Assembly: GCF_964204865.1 (NCBI RefSeq) | Contig: NC_135263.1 | Location: 6,884,501 to 6,948,500, forward strand | DNA length: 64,000 nt | Source of the DNA: Styela clava | Lineage: Eukaryota > Chordata > Ascidiacea > Stolidobranchia > Styelidae | Reading direction: 5' to 3' | Part shown: positions 52,101 through 62,800 of the stretch, piece after piece | How positions within the stretch are numbered: the first letter of the stretch is position 1 | Layout of the letters: every line of letters begins with the position of its first letter | Program-made: the position numbers and the translations under genes | The notes under the pieces: model-generated | Database searches by the model: none | The model's input: only the letters and a program-made list of their open reading frames with translations | Told to the model about the DNA's origin: nothing

Positions 52101-55100
52101 TTGAGAGAATTTAAAACTTTGTTACAATCTGGTATATAAGTGTTGGTTGAGTTTGTGAACATGTTTAATATGAAATTATGGGCACTTGCCAGTCTTGACA
52201 CATTATAGTTAGCAGTGACGATATACAGCGATAATCTCTTACCGCCAATATTTTGACATCTCTCTCCACTCTCTCAATTTGATCTTGAGTTTCTAATTCT
52301 TTTTCTCTTAATTCATCCAACAAAGAATGAAGCTGTGCTTTGCTTTCTCTGGAAGTATCAATCATAAATGAAATTACAATTTGACAACATTTTTCCTGAA
52401 TAAATTTAAGTAAATATGGATATGGTTCGGAAAAAAGAGAGATAGATGGAGAAAGGCGAAGGAAGATAATTTCTAAATTTATTAATTGGCTTGTGACATC
52501 CCAAAGCGACTTTTTATACAGAAACATAATTTGCAATGCACATGTACGCTTTAATGTAACAATAAATGAAATATAATGGTAAAACTTGATTCTTGAGGGA
52601 TATTTTAAAAGTTCCATTTGAGAATTTTTATTGACATATTTTCATATTTGTAGCTTTTTCTTCATAAATTAAGATTTAGCAAGAAACTTTGAATATTTGT
52701 TTTGTAACATTTTCGAATTAATCCAATTAATTTTATGACATAATGTTATTTAAATTTAATAAGTTAAAATTAACACGAAACTTTGACCGCTTTCTTCGGG
52801 CTTTAAAGCATTGTTTCTTAATATTTTTTATTCGAGAAAAAATATTACTTACTTGTACGCGTTTTTAACAGAAATAGTTGGGTGATTAGAATGTCCTCCT
52901 CTAGATTTACAAACTTTGCAAACAGAATGTTGACATCTGTTGCAATACATCGTCACAGCTTCGTTAGAATGTTCTGGACATAACATCACCTACATGGAAA
53001 TATCAGGAAAAAAAGAGATGAATATATCATTCATTATGTGAATTTTCCAAGCCTAATTTTACTATACTGCTTTGAATCCTAGAAAACAATATTTTTGGTG
53101 ATGCATTCTAAACCTAAACATTACAACGCGACAGTTTAGGCTGCATAATAGATTTCAATATCCATGGCCGTTGTACAAGCTCTTCGAGCATACACAGAAT
53201 AAATTAATTGCGTTTGATATGCAATTTATTTAGTTTTGAGCTAATTCGTTTCATCGTGTGAGGTAGCTGGCATGGGAGTGACGCATGATTTATTAGAAGA
53301 ACCAAACGTTGGATTGTAACCGGCAATGCCAAAAAATTGAGACACCGAACTAACCGCTTCAACTAATGGAATAGTATCTAAATATATCTAAATCATAGCT
53401 TTTGTTTAGCAAGAGTAAAATTAGTGTCTAAAACCTTATGTAGGTATTAGTGAAGCCATATGTTTGTTATTGGCAATGAAATTGTCACAAACCTTAGGTC
53501 TGGAAAAATTACTCGTCGGTCCAATGAATTCATGTTGTGCTTTCTTCGTTCCCCAAACATGAACAGTCTTGTAACACTGGTTACAGTAGCTAAGCTGCAA
53601 TTCAAATAGTTGTTGTTATTGAATCTTATCCTAAAAGTTATCTTTTCCACAGTAAATGTACAATTAAAATCTTTTATTAATGTGACTATTGCGCAACAGT
53701 AACCGTAACTACAGGCGTTAAAAATATATACTTTTCAGAACTGTAGCAAAATATATTTGAAATCCCGTTCTGGTTTGCTGTAAAAGTAGCAAAGGCGATA
53801 CTGATTATACCAATGATTGGCGTCGCCTATCGTCTGATCGGAAAAACGGGGTGAACTGAACTCCTTTGAACTATACATATGGAACGGAGTAAAACTTTTG
53901 AAACGGGTGGTATATTTTTGTTTCGTTTCGCGAACATCTGACTAAACTCATTAGCAGTTCGTTGATAAGAGAAAATAACCCCCAGAAGCATGTGTACCAA
54001 TATGGAGGTAACTAATTTTGTTTGCTTATTTTACATTTAAGTTGTGTAAAGGGACGAAAGCCTATTGGAAAAGGGTATATTCATTTGGCTAACACTGACA
54101 GTCCCCGAACTCGTATCAGAACTAAAATAAGGAAAATCGGAATAAAATCGGCCTAACCATAACCTGGTATGCATACTACGGGAATACCGTACCTTGCAAT
54201 CAAGACATGATCTGGTAGCATCTGCGGCAGGTGGTTTACAATATCCGCATCTGATGGCTTCAGCTGCTCTTGCAGCGCTTCGAAATCTTTCCACTATTGA
54301 TTCAAGGGCAAAATTACTGAAAAGGAATAAAATAATTCTATGAAATTGCTTCAAAAAGAACAAAATATTGATTTGGTCTATATTCCCACCGAAATAATCC
54401 TTTGATTCCCAGTTTTCCGAGTTGAACCGAAGCTTCGCATGTTGGACAGAATAAAGAGGAAACTTTGCTTCTCTTAATCGCGTTTGTATCTGAAAACATG
54501 GTAGCATAAGCACTTTTTGAGATAAAATATGCGATGACACAGCAGGGGTGACATTTTCCTGCATATTCCACTAAAGTCGATATTGCACGTAATTGTTATT
54601 TCGCGCATATTGTGCCACCACCTGACATTCCCTTAATCTAATCCGCCATCGTTTCAGACAAACTCTCTGATCAGCTGAGCCCGTAACCGGTACCACCGGT
54701 GTAATGCGGCGGTAGGACTTGATTTGAATCTTGTTTTGAAGGCTTGATGATTGAATATAAAGCGGTGTAGGTCGCATAGGTTCTGCGGTACTGCGGGTAG
54801 TCGTTTGACGCTCGTGTATGATGTGATGTAATGATTCCGACTTATAAACTCGAAAAAATGTTGTTGTCTGTTAGCGACTGTTTCATATGCTCCACAAACA
54901 ATACAACTTATAATCGCCCCACTAATTGGCGAGATATTGTGCCTATATAATCGGCTTTCAAAACAAATCATCTCGCTTCCCATCGAGGAATATTAAATTA
55001 GGTTCGGATTTGCACTTGCATGGCTGAATGTAATATATAATTATTAAAACATACTCACTGCCGGGACTTATTTTCAATCAATAATTCTTTTTTTCATCAA

Positions 55101-58100
55101 GGGGGTCATGGGTTCGCTTTTGGTAATGCTATACTACATGAATAATTCAATTTGGCCTAATTTTGGGCTATTTTATATATGTAAGCAAATATACAATAGA
55201 TTGGCTATGACAAAACCTGAACTCACAGAAAACTAATGACAATTTTTTGAAAATATTAATCGCAACGTAGTGTTAGCACCTTCACCATTATATCACCAAA
55301 AATATGTTTGAGAAACACTGCAAAGACGAAGATAACAATTCCCCAAAATATAATTAAAACACTCGTTCATGACCACAAACACCTTTTTAACGACCTGGCT
55401 GGAAATACGCGCAGTAGAATACTTTCAAAAACTCTGGGCGACATGTTAGTCAATCGTATTATTTCGATTCTAACCTCTGCGTTTACTGCTCCGGAGTGAA
55501 GATCGTCCAGCTATAAATGACGCTGATGTTGATCTTCTCAGCGACCCTGATGATGAATTGATTACGTCAGAAGTGGGCGTAAATGTTGGAGAAGTATACC
55601 CGTGACGATGGGGTGTCGGACTACCGTTAATCGCAAGTCCTGTACAAATGAAAAAAAGATTCGATTGATAATTCTAAGTTCAAAGGTCGTTGGCATGAAA
55701 TACAAGAGATTTTACTTATTTAACTTACGGGAACTTGAGTCACGTTTAACTGACAGATCATGATCGAAAGACTGTATGCTTCGTTGTGACGATTGTCGTG
55801 AAAAGTTGGGCGAATTGGGCCTTGGTTCTGGAGTTGAAGATGCCAGAAAACTAGTCTGAAAACAGGTTTTAATATACAATAATAATGGTTTATAACTAAA
55901 TTTGGGTGGGTAAAATAAATTACCTGTGAAGTAACAGCTGATGCATTTGCATCTTGGCGTTTGCTTGCAGTCGAGTTTGTTCCACGAGGAGATGAATAGA
56001 ATCTTAAGTAAGAAAACGTTATTCATAATTCAAGTAACATAAAAATGTTAGAATATATACGTAAGAAGCGATATTTGCATTGGTTTAATCGTTCAAATAG
56101 TATTTGGCGGGAATTTTAGCCTAAATGTATGACAAATACAATCATACTTGGGTAGATAAGCACGAAGATTGTTCGACTTCTTTTTAGCAGACACCTGACT
56201 TTCGGATTTGCTTGTATCGACTTGACTGTCTTCATTGTGAGTACCATTAACTTCCGAAATAGAAGAATCAGGTCTCATTCGAAGTGATGGTGAAGCATCA
56301 CAACCATTTTTGGTTCCATTATGCGTTCTACTTAGAGACGACTCTGATGGAGTTGACGTCAATCGTCGTGAGCGTTGTTTCAAGTCCGATGCAGACGAAC
56401 GACTTGTCAATGGAGTGGTATTTAGTGTGACGTCGCTCGGATTTTCCTCCAGTTCGGTGGCGAGAATTTGTGATCTGGCGCATCCATAACATACGCTGTG
56501 TTGGCAGGGAAGCAAAACTGGATGTGTCAACAACTGATTACAGACGGGACAAAGCAACAAACTTCCATACTTCTCAACCTGAATATAAAAAGATTTAGGT
56601 ATTGCTTTATTTGCTGGTATCGTTAATCACATAGCAACCTATGTTTGACATATTGGGTCATGAGTCTAGGAATGTAAGTTTCGAATATTTTATTTTCGAA
56701 TCGAATTCCAAATCGGAATGTTTCGATTCGAATATTTCCGAATCTGATTATATTTAGTATAACATCACATTATCGTTAACCTTAAGTGTGATAAAATATC
56801 AATAAGGAACTTGAAGAATGAGTCATGTAAATAGAAAAACACATCGAATGAATGCATCAACTACATAATATATAAGAAAAAAATATTTTTGAACCAAAAT
56901 AGAACCAAGACGTTTTTCCCCAAATTGCTTCGAATCAATTCGAATTGAAGTTGATTCGAATCGCTTCGATTCGAAATTCTGAAACTTACATCCCTAGTCA
57001 TGACCTGGTATTGGGAAATGATTTGTAAACAACTGACGAGTGACGAATGATTTCAGTCGCGGATAGAATCGAAATATTAACAAAATATACAAGGTTGACT
57101 TGTCGACCAGTGATGCAAGTTCAGCATCATTTAATTATCTTCAGCTAGTTCCATTTCTGAAATGCTTTATTGTGCATTGGCTTGTGGGAATTAGCTTTTT
57201 TCACATAAGATATTTTATCGCGTGACAAGCCTTCAAAAAATGTAATAAAAACCAATTTCAAGATCGGGGAAAGTCATTGTGTTCTGTAATAACAACTTTT
57301 GAGTCAACGATCGATTTAATCAGCGAGGATACATCAAAACGAGGCCACAAGCTGTCATGCTCGCATATTAGTGTCTGGTTGTTACAAAAATATAATTTAA
57401 GAGATCAGAACAAGTTCGATCAATTATGTTTCAAGACGATATATTCATCAACTACGCTTGAAAAGTTTTAATTATTCCGTATATGACTATCATGACTTAA
57501 TGTTTTGTAACCAGATGGCATTCGCAGAAAGACAACAAACTTCGACTAATGAACATTAAAGAAACAATAACGTATTGATTGCTTAAAAATAATTATTCGC
57601 ATGATAATAATATTAAATGCATACATTAACGTTAGGTATATAAGGTTATTCACAAAGGTCATGGTTATTTTAAATACAAAGTTGGAAATTGGAATATATT
57701 GTATTGAACAGATGTTATAACCGTAATACAATAAAATCCCTAGTTTCAGGAGTATACAATATTATTAAATAAATTTTTCTATATTTCAACAGGCCAGAGG
57801 GTATTGTAATAAGCGAGGTAGCTAGTATATACTTGGCCATAATACAAATCAAGCCGCTGTGGAAATGTCACAAGTGCACTCGAGTCTGCCGGATAAGTCA
57901 AAACCTACTTGATAAAGGGAATGTAATCATACTGAAATATTTTATTGTTTACTGATATTCTATCCACATTAACTGCGACTGCATAGTCTGAATCTAAATT
58001 TTTTTGTATATCCATTTGAACGAACTGTAGTACGTATATAAACGCGGCATAATTCAAACCCAGTTAAATCGACTTAATGGCGAAAATTTGCACTATATTT

Positions 58101-59880
58101 ATTTTTTAACAAAGAGGTAGGTAACTTATTTTCCTGTTGTCCACTATACATCAACAACAGCGACGAAGAGTTATAACATTTATCATTATGTTCCGCCGTG
58201 ATGGTGTTTTACCACAATATTCTGATTCGTCTATATCCACTCTATAAAAGAGGTCAATTTAACAGACGCTGGGATTTCTCTCTTAAAATATAATTTATAA
58301 TATAACCACCAATAGTCTGTTATGAAGATTACAAGATGACGAATCTCACCATTTTATCCATAACAGATGCATGTTTCCCACTTGCTTCCCCTAATCGTCT
58401 CAAAATAGCATGTCGACACCACATCCTTTCTTGAATAAAAGATATTCAACAAACCAACTAATATTTAACTTCAACTTGGCCTTAACAACATAGCCACTCG
58501 AGAAACGTAGCCCATTCTTGGGGGAAGCAAGTTATACACAAACCATGTCTGACTACAGGTGTATGGCGAGTCCCATGCATCAATAAACTGTCACACTAAC
58601 AAAGGCAACCTATTTATTAAGATATCGTTACTCGCTAACAAAACATACGTGAAGGGCAAAATACACTTAGCACACCACTTTATCCCATATTACCAGACGT
58701 AACATTTGTCCGCTAAAGAATTTCGGGCTATTTATATTATACAATCCCATATCGATTATTTCTACACTGCAGAGCGATTAAGCCAAATTGCGTTCGTACA
58801 TTATATTACGGAATTGGATCTGACATTGCAAAGTCCTATCCGAATTGATTTGTATTGCGGAGTTCATTCGGGTTTGCTATTGGGCTGTAGTTAATGAAAT
58901 TGTTATTAAATATACTTGACAAGTATCAGATTTGTTGTAATTTTTTGTAAATGACGATATCCGTTTGATTACGTCATGGTAGGTCAACAGGTGAAACCGT
59001 AGATCAATCGGATATATACTAGTAATATATTGGTAAAGTCTATTTGGAACAAACCATATTTCACAAAACAGAATTTCACAGAAAAGAATTTCTTGACTGA
59101 GGGTAGAGGCTTACTTCTACGTTCATGAAAATGTGGTATGAAACGCACACTATCATATAAAAAAAAAACGAGAGCCTGTTGAGTTCAATTTAGTAGCTTG
59201 TTGAGTCATATTCTGCGGATTGAAAATTCACGCGCTGAATTTGAACCTCGGACGCTTGTAAGACATGTAGTCGACCTATAGGTCGTTTCGCTAAAATGTT
59301 GTTTTTACCCAACTAATGGGCAAATCGATTTCAAATTTTCAATACCTAGTGGTGCAAGAAGACTATTATTTTTATTTTTTCCAACTTTCCACTTAGACGC
59401 ACGAGGCCCGGTATTATTCAAAATGTTGCTTCTTCATTCTAATTTACGGGAATCTTTTTTAAGTAATATTTGGAACTGATTTCTGTCACGTTTGTCCGCC
59501 AATATTTTCAGCAAACTCGGTCTAACAGCTGACGTCTCTCCGTACATGTGTGCGAGCTTCGTCTCAATTATTTGAGCATTGCTCTCTTGTTACAATTCTA
59601 CTTGTACGTGGATGGTCATTATTGACTATACCTTATGCAACCTATTTACAGTTTTCACATTCCACAGGTATTCACCAAAGTAAGCAGGGAACAGTTGCAT
59701 AACAATTATGAAGCTAACCAATGTCTGGCATGAAAAAAGAGTGTCGGTAAGATTAAAACTTACCGCTCGGTCGTCATCTGTAAGGTCCGATGTCAATGTT
59801 GAAATACACGATAAAGTGTCTAGGTCTACACTCGAAGATCCAATATTATAGCCGTCAGTTGATGGAATACTGGCAGACAT
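45581..59880 (-). CDS. TRIM36/TRIM46-like E3 ubiquitin ligase, 17 exons, 986 aa
   Basis: All 16 junctions are GT-AG and phase-consistent, and the frame is open throughout (2,961 bp of coding sequence). Expected role: class I TRIM ubiquitin ligase that binds microtubules through its COS box. Vertebrate TRIM46 bundles axonal microtubules, and TRIM36 acts in microtubule and germ-cell contexts. Domains in order: acidic Ser/Thr-rich N-tail (1-39); RING half 1 (C49, C52, C64, H66, C69, C72); Ser-rich insertion; RING half 2 (C266, C269); B-box 1 (C308 to H347); B-box 2 (C364, H367, C376, C379, C384, C387, H393, H396); coiled coil (about 403-495); COS (about 497-560); FN3 (about 587-698); B30.2 (about 700-986). 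GLFRNFALESIVERF across exons 5-6 and WGTKKAQHEF in exon 7 closely follow TRIM36. At 986 aa it exceeds the roughly 730-760 aa of human TRIM36/46 because of two large insertions. TRIM9 and MID fit less well. The start is ATG 59880; an upstream in-frame TTG was ignored. Confidence 0.93.
46167..47789 (-). other. TRIM intron 16
   Basis: 1.6 kb, about half of it occupied by the TIR element at 46405-47236. Nothing else was recognised. Confidence 0.7.
46405..47236. mobile_element. TIR DNA transposon, about 0.83 kb, class unresolved
   Basis: The left arm starts CATATCGTCACGCTAATAAC. The right arm is its reverse complement over about 54 bp with roughly five mismatches. Further in, both arms share GCGTAAGTCATTTTT. 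Subterminal variants of GACTTACGCA and two GTGACGTCA motifs recur inside. A TA immediately outside a TCGTCACG core on both sides would fit a Tc1/mariner-type target, but the palindromic CATA/TATG ends make the exact boundary unclear. No transposase frame is present. It lies in intron 16 of the TRIM gene. Confidence 0.75.
47790..47943 (-). CDS. TRIM exon 16, B30.2 core
   Basis: GEARFENGNHYWEIEATGG carries the HYWE hallmark of SPRY/B30.2 domains. An acidic loop follows. Acceptor ACTCAG, donor GTGAGT. Confidence 0.9.
48478..48603 (-). CDS. TRIM exon 15, start of B30.2
   Basis: Encodes ENLKLVQKQLPYIATIEW through SSIQFIPYF. Acceptor AAACAG, donor GTAAGT, phase 1 exit. Confidence 0.83.
49087..49264 (-). 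CDS. TRIM exon 14, second half of FN3
   Basis: Contains DVNLKVRAANKAGVGSWSD, the typical FN3 F/G-strand signature. Acceptor GCTACAG, donor GTATGT. Confidence 0.9.
49992..50149 (-). CDS. TRIM exon 13, first half of FN3
   Basis: Encodes PDSLIKVELKSIQ through DIKWTLGHKLQKADYYQISY, including the FN3 core Trp and the YYQISY strand. Acceptor GTGCAG, donor GTATGT. Confidence 0.87.
50507..50688 (-). CDS. TRIM exon 12, COS box and linker
   Basis: Begins with a split Arg then TREAISHLSNS, and ends LGALDFIK. The middle is a Ser/Asp/Asn-rich variable stretch. Acceptor TCTCAAG, donor GTAAGA. Confidence 0.85.
50803..50999 (+). repeat. Dispersed repeat R1, copy 1
   Basis: Begins TGTGTACCAATATG and ends near CACTACGGGAGTA. 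It aligns along its full length with 53991-54187, sharing CAGTCCCCGAACTCGTA and the run CCTAACC...AACCTGG. It lies in TRIM intron 11. The family is unknown; no terminal inverted repeats were seen. Confidence 0.75.
51346..51463 (-). CDS. TRIM exon 11, end of coiled coil and start of COS box
   Basis: LQNLKDNVLYSSVMAFAEEV then LLETDPAYFLQT, matching TRIM36 YAQEVLKETDQSCFVQT. Acceptor TTGCAG, donor GTGAGT. Confidence 0.9.
51721..51856 (-). CDS. TRIM exon 10, coiled coil
   Basis: 45 codons plus one base, AEEADVRDEIHSAIDEMHK and onward, highly charged. Acceptor TTGTAG, donor GTAACT. Confidence 0.87.
52243..52348 (-). CDS. TRIM exon 9, coiled coil
   Basis: 35 codons, ESKAQLHSLLDELREKE with heptad-like Leu/Ile spacing. 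Acceptor TTCCAG, donor GTAAGA. Confidence 0.87.
52853..52989 (-). CDS. TRIM exon 8, B-box 2
   Basis: Encodes VMLCPEHSNEAVTMYCNRC with all eight zinc ligands of a B-box 2 and ends at AYK. Acceptor ATGTAG, donor GTAAGT. Confidence 0.92.
53493..53594 (-). CDS. TRIM exon 7, end of B-box 1
   Basis: 34 codons, LSYCNQCYKTVHVWGTKK and onward to SRPK, phase 0 on both sides. Acceptor TTGCAG. The donor GTTTGT is non-consensus but the homology is strong. Confidence 0.88.
53991..54187 (+). repeat. Dispersed repeat R1, copy 2
   Basis: Same orientation as copy 1 and about 80% similar by eye. Its end lies about 5 bp from the donor of TRIM exon 6. Confidence 0.75.
54193..54316 (-). CDS. TRIM exon 6, start of B-box 1
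   Basis: Encodes NFALESIVERFRSAARAAEA and then C-x2-C and C-x2-C of B-box 1. Acceptor TTTCAG, donor GTACGG. A dispersed repeat copy ends only about 5 bp inside the intron. Confidence 0.9.
54390..54489 (-). CDS. TRIM exon 5, second RING half
   Basis: 100 bp. Contains FCPTCEASVQLGKLG and ends GLF plus a split Arg codon. Supplies the last two RING zinc ligands. Acceptor TTTTCAG, donor GTGGGA. Confidence 0.87.
54490..55728 (-). other. TRIM intron 4
   Basis: 1.2 kb. Holds a plus-strand frame at 55308-55499 and, after a shift of frame, an acidic stretch up to 55605 that looks coding-like but is unrecognised. Confidence 0.5.
55729..55855 (-). CDS. TRIM exon 4 (linker within the RING insertion)
   Basis: 127 bp. 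Encodes TSFLASSTPEPRPNSP and a Ser/Arg-rich tail. Acceptor TTTTCAG, donor GTAAGT, phase 1. Confidence 0.8.
55924..56002 (-). CDS. TRIM exon 3 (linker within the RING insertion)
   Basis: 79 bp. Encodes FYSSPRGTNSTASKRQ and onward. Acceptor ACTTAAG after a pyrimidine-rich tract, donor GTAATT. Phase fits both neighbours. Confidence 0.75.
56148..56578 (-). CDS. TRIM exon 2, first RING half plus Ser-rich insertion
   Basis: Acceptor ATTCAG. Begins VEKYGSLLLCPVCNQLL and continues LPCQHSVCYGCA, then about 110 residues of Ser/Thr/Asn-rich sequence up to RAYLPK. Donor GTATGA, phase 2. Confidence 0.9.
56666..56997. mobile_element. hAT-type MITE rich in TTCGAATCG motifs, 332 bp
   Basis: The left end CTAGGAATGTAAGTTTC and the reverse complement of the right end CTAGGGATGTAAGTTTC differ at one base. 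Flanks TCATGAGT and TCATGACC agree at 6 of 8 positions, consistent with an eroded 8-bp hAT duplication. Both arms are packed with TTCGAAT and GATTCGAA palindromes. No coding capacity. It lies in TRIM intron 1. Confidence 0.7.
59225..59300 (-). repeat. tRNA-like fragment with a strong B-box match
   Basis: On the minus strand GAGGTTCAAATTC closely matches the polymerase III B box. About 50 nt upstream TAGCGAAACGACC is a poor A-box candidate, and GTCTTACAAGCGT sits where an anticodon arm would be. The arms do not fold cleanly, so this is probably a SINE head or tRNA relic. Confidence 0.25.
59764..59880 (-). CDS. TRIM exon 1 (residues 1-39)
   Basis: Starts MSASIPSTDGYNIG and ends DDDRA at donor GTAAGT, phase 0. 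Acidic and Ser/Thr-rich. It lies 3.2 kb from exon 2, so its assignment rests on phase, donor quality and the absence of a start in exon 2. Confidence 0.75.
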
Positions 59881-62800
59881 TTCTAACAATCAGCAGTATA
59901 CACGTATACTAAACTTTTAAACTAAAATAGTAATTTAGAAACTGGAACGAAAGTTGCGACAGACAGTAGGATTATATTATAGTCCAACATGTATGTACCG
60001 TCCCTAGCAGGCAGATAGCTTCTAAGCGCCATGCTAACACAGATCGTAATGTAGACGAATAATCAATTTTGCTTTAGGATACGAAATTCAACTACCTATT
60101 AATCATAGCAATTTATTTTTAATACCTAAATCAGGAATTTGGTCGACCATGTACGATTCGAACATTAATTGGACGCTACATAAATATGTTATATTCAATC
60201 AAATATAATTTGGATAAAAGTAAAAGCGAACTGTGCTATTTTTGGATATGAATTGACATGGTTTTTCCAACTTTTAAGCGCGTGGTGACGTAACGATACG
60301 GTCGAGCATTATATTCCGCCGTATGCACACACACAAGTAATTTAAAGCCGAAGAAAACATACTTGAATTTTGGAAGTATCATATAGTTCAGTTTGATTGC
60401 TCAATTCATTTTAAATAATTTCCCATTCATAAAGCCGACGAGGCCTGCTTGAACTGCAGTCGGGATCAGAATATACCCAGAACCGACATTTGGCCGTTAA
60501 AAAATCGCGTCACGCAACGGTAGGTACACTGCAAGGTTTGGCAATCCGTTGTAGCAACACTGTCATGTTGACAAGATTGTATTGGAGTTACTAAAAAGCT
60601 TTACATAAATTTTTGGTATGTTCCCAAATGTTTGACGTAGATGTGAGAAAATATAATTAACCGTCACGTTTTATTAATTTTCTTTCATTTTGGATGCGGT
60701 TGTCACCAAGATGTCATCAGTCCATTTCTCGATTAAAATCTATTGGAGAAATTAGTTTAGAACGTGTAGTAAAGATTTCTTGCTATCGACTAGGTCAAAA
60801 ATTTCGCGTTATTGACTAGGTCATATTTTAAAGGAAGGACTTATATTAAAATCATTTTTAAAACTCAGTCCACGTCTTATTTTCAGGGTAGGTCTTATTT
60901 TCGGGGAACACGGTTTATAACACTGCCGAAACTTTGAAAGGGATACTGTTCAGGCAAAGATCCGAAGTATTGCAGATGAAATCATTCAATATTGCAATTC
61001 CAACTTTGCAAAGAACTAATTTCATCGCATATTGATCAATGGTGCTCTGTTGGCTCGATTTTCTGTTCTAACAAGGCATTGCAGGAAAGCGTTAAATGCT
61101 CGTATCACCAGAGCCGATCTGGCTCTATACAAAACTAGAAATTAACTTACTAATTACAGTACATCTGTTTGTCTCGTCATTCTGTCAACTTCACAAATTC
61201 TTAATATTCTGTACGTCATACAAGGCAAAGAGTGCCCTAATCCTAAAAAGTATCGCTGGTTTCTCAAGCGATCTTTAAATACTTATGATGTGGGCAAACT
61301 TGTACTCGAATATAAAATCTATACATTATTTGCTCAAACTGTCTGAAGGACTTTTCTTCTGTCATTCAGGACTTGAGAATGACTTTCCCATATACACACT
61401 CCTCACTTATAGAAGTCGAAAAGCATTCGGCGAAACGCGCCCTGACGTAACCCCACAAGCGAATGCTTGGCCTCAACTGGAACACGACATATAGCCAGTA
61501 TCGTGTTTATCATTTTGCACCACCTGTATGTTAATTGCTCTTTGTTGGCAATCAAAACAAACTGATTTGCCAATCAACTCACACCAGCTGTTTTGGATTT
61601 GGTTATTCCTCGAAAACGAACACTTGATGTACAGACCAAAATATTCTTCATTAAATTATGACCACATTTATAGACATATGTGGTCAAGTTATATGGCGTG
61701 GTTAATATGAGTAGAGGAAAATTATGTCGTTTCACGTTTAGCTACGTTCGCCACCAGAACGAGACTTATCAATCTTTGACCTAGATCATACAAAATTGGA
61801 CTTAATTAATGTCGAAACAATCTGCAGATAAAGGCATTGTTTTGACCAAATCACAACCTCGCATACAGATTGAAGCAACTCCTTTTATCTCATTTTGGGG
61901 TTTTGAGCAACATTGCACCAGTCAATCAATATCAGAAAGTCGAGCAAAAGGCAAACTACAAATATTATTCTAATGATGGGTTTGTGAAAAAAACATACCC
62001 TCACAATAATCGGTGTGTTTTGGGAGAAAATCCTTTGTGAGCACAATCGTTTTTATCGTGAATCGTATGTTGCAAATTATATATATATAGGTGAATCTTA
62101 ACTCAGAGAATATAAAAAAAAATTGTATTTTCCTAAAATCACAATGGTTTAGAACAGCTCTTTGTTCAACAGTTCTTGCTGTAAAAGTCCTGCTTCACTT
62201 ACAGACACATAGAACATTACGAACTATACACAAAGCAATATTTTAACAAAGCGATTGATTTTGTAGACCTGAAACGAACTGTACGGCTTGATTTAAATGT
62301 TCTGTTTGTGTATTTTTGAATATTTCTTTTTGTTAACAGGATCAGGAAATCTGCCTTTCATTTTTGTTTTTGTAGTCACCGGAAGCTGGCGCCATGGAGG
62401 GATTGTTTGACCGTGAGGTCACGCAATATCCGAGTCATTAAAGCTGGTATTGTCTTCAAAGAGAATAACATTATTCATCTTAATATATCATTTCAAGTGG
62501 CTAAAATATGGCTTTCTTTTTAATTTGTATCTTGGTGTACAATCCTCGTGTCTTGTTAAACGAAATCGAAATTTTGGTGCAGTTTTTCAATACATGCCTA
62601 ACTATTGAGCCAACTTGGCAAGTCTGTAATTGAATAATTTTTTGCTGTTGACAATTTCACAAAAGATGAAAGGATACAGTTCACTTCAAGACCCAAACTT
62701 CAGCCTATACCTTCTTATATGGGGTAAAAATTATTTTCCTGGAATTTCAAAGCTGATGGTCTAAAATAAATGAATGTGTATAAAAAATTCCACACATGAC

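Larger units (their letters stand above)
56579..59763 (-). other. TRIM intron 1
   Basis: 3.2 kb. Contains the TIR element at 56666-56997 and a tRNA-like motif near 59225-59300. The rest is AT-rich without recognised content. Confidence 0.6.

Noticed and set aside
45581..59880. Assigning the TRIM gene to TRIM9/TRIM67 or MID1/MID2
   Set aside because: These share the domain order, but the LPCQHS RING start, the GLFRNF...ESIVERF segment and WGTKKAQHEF match TRIM36/46 better.
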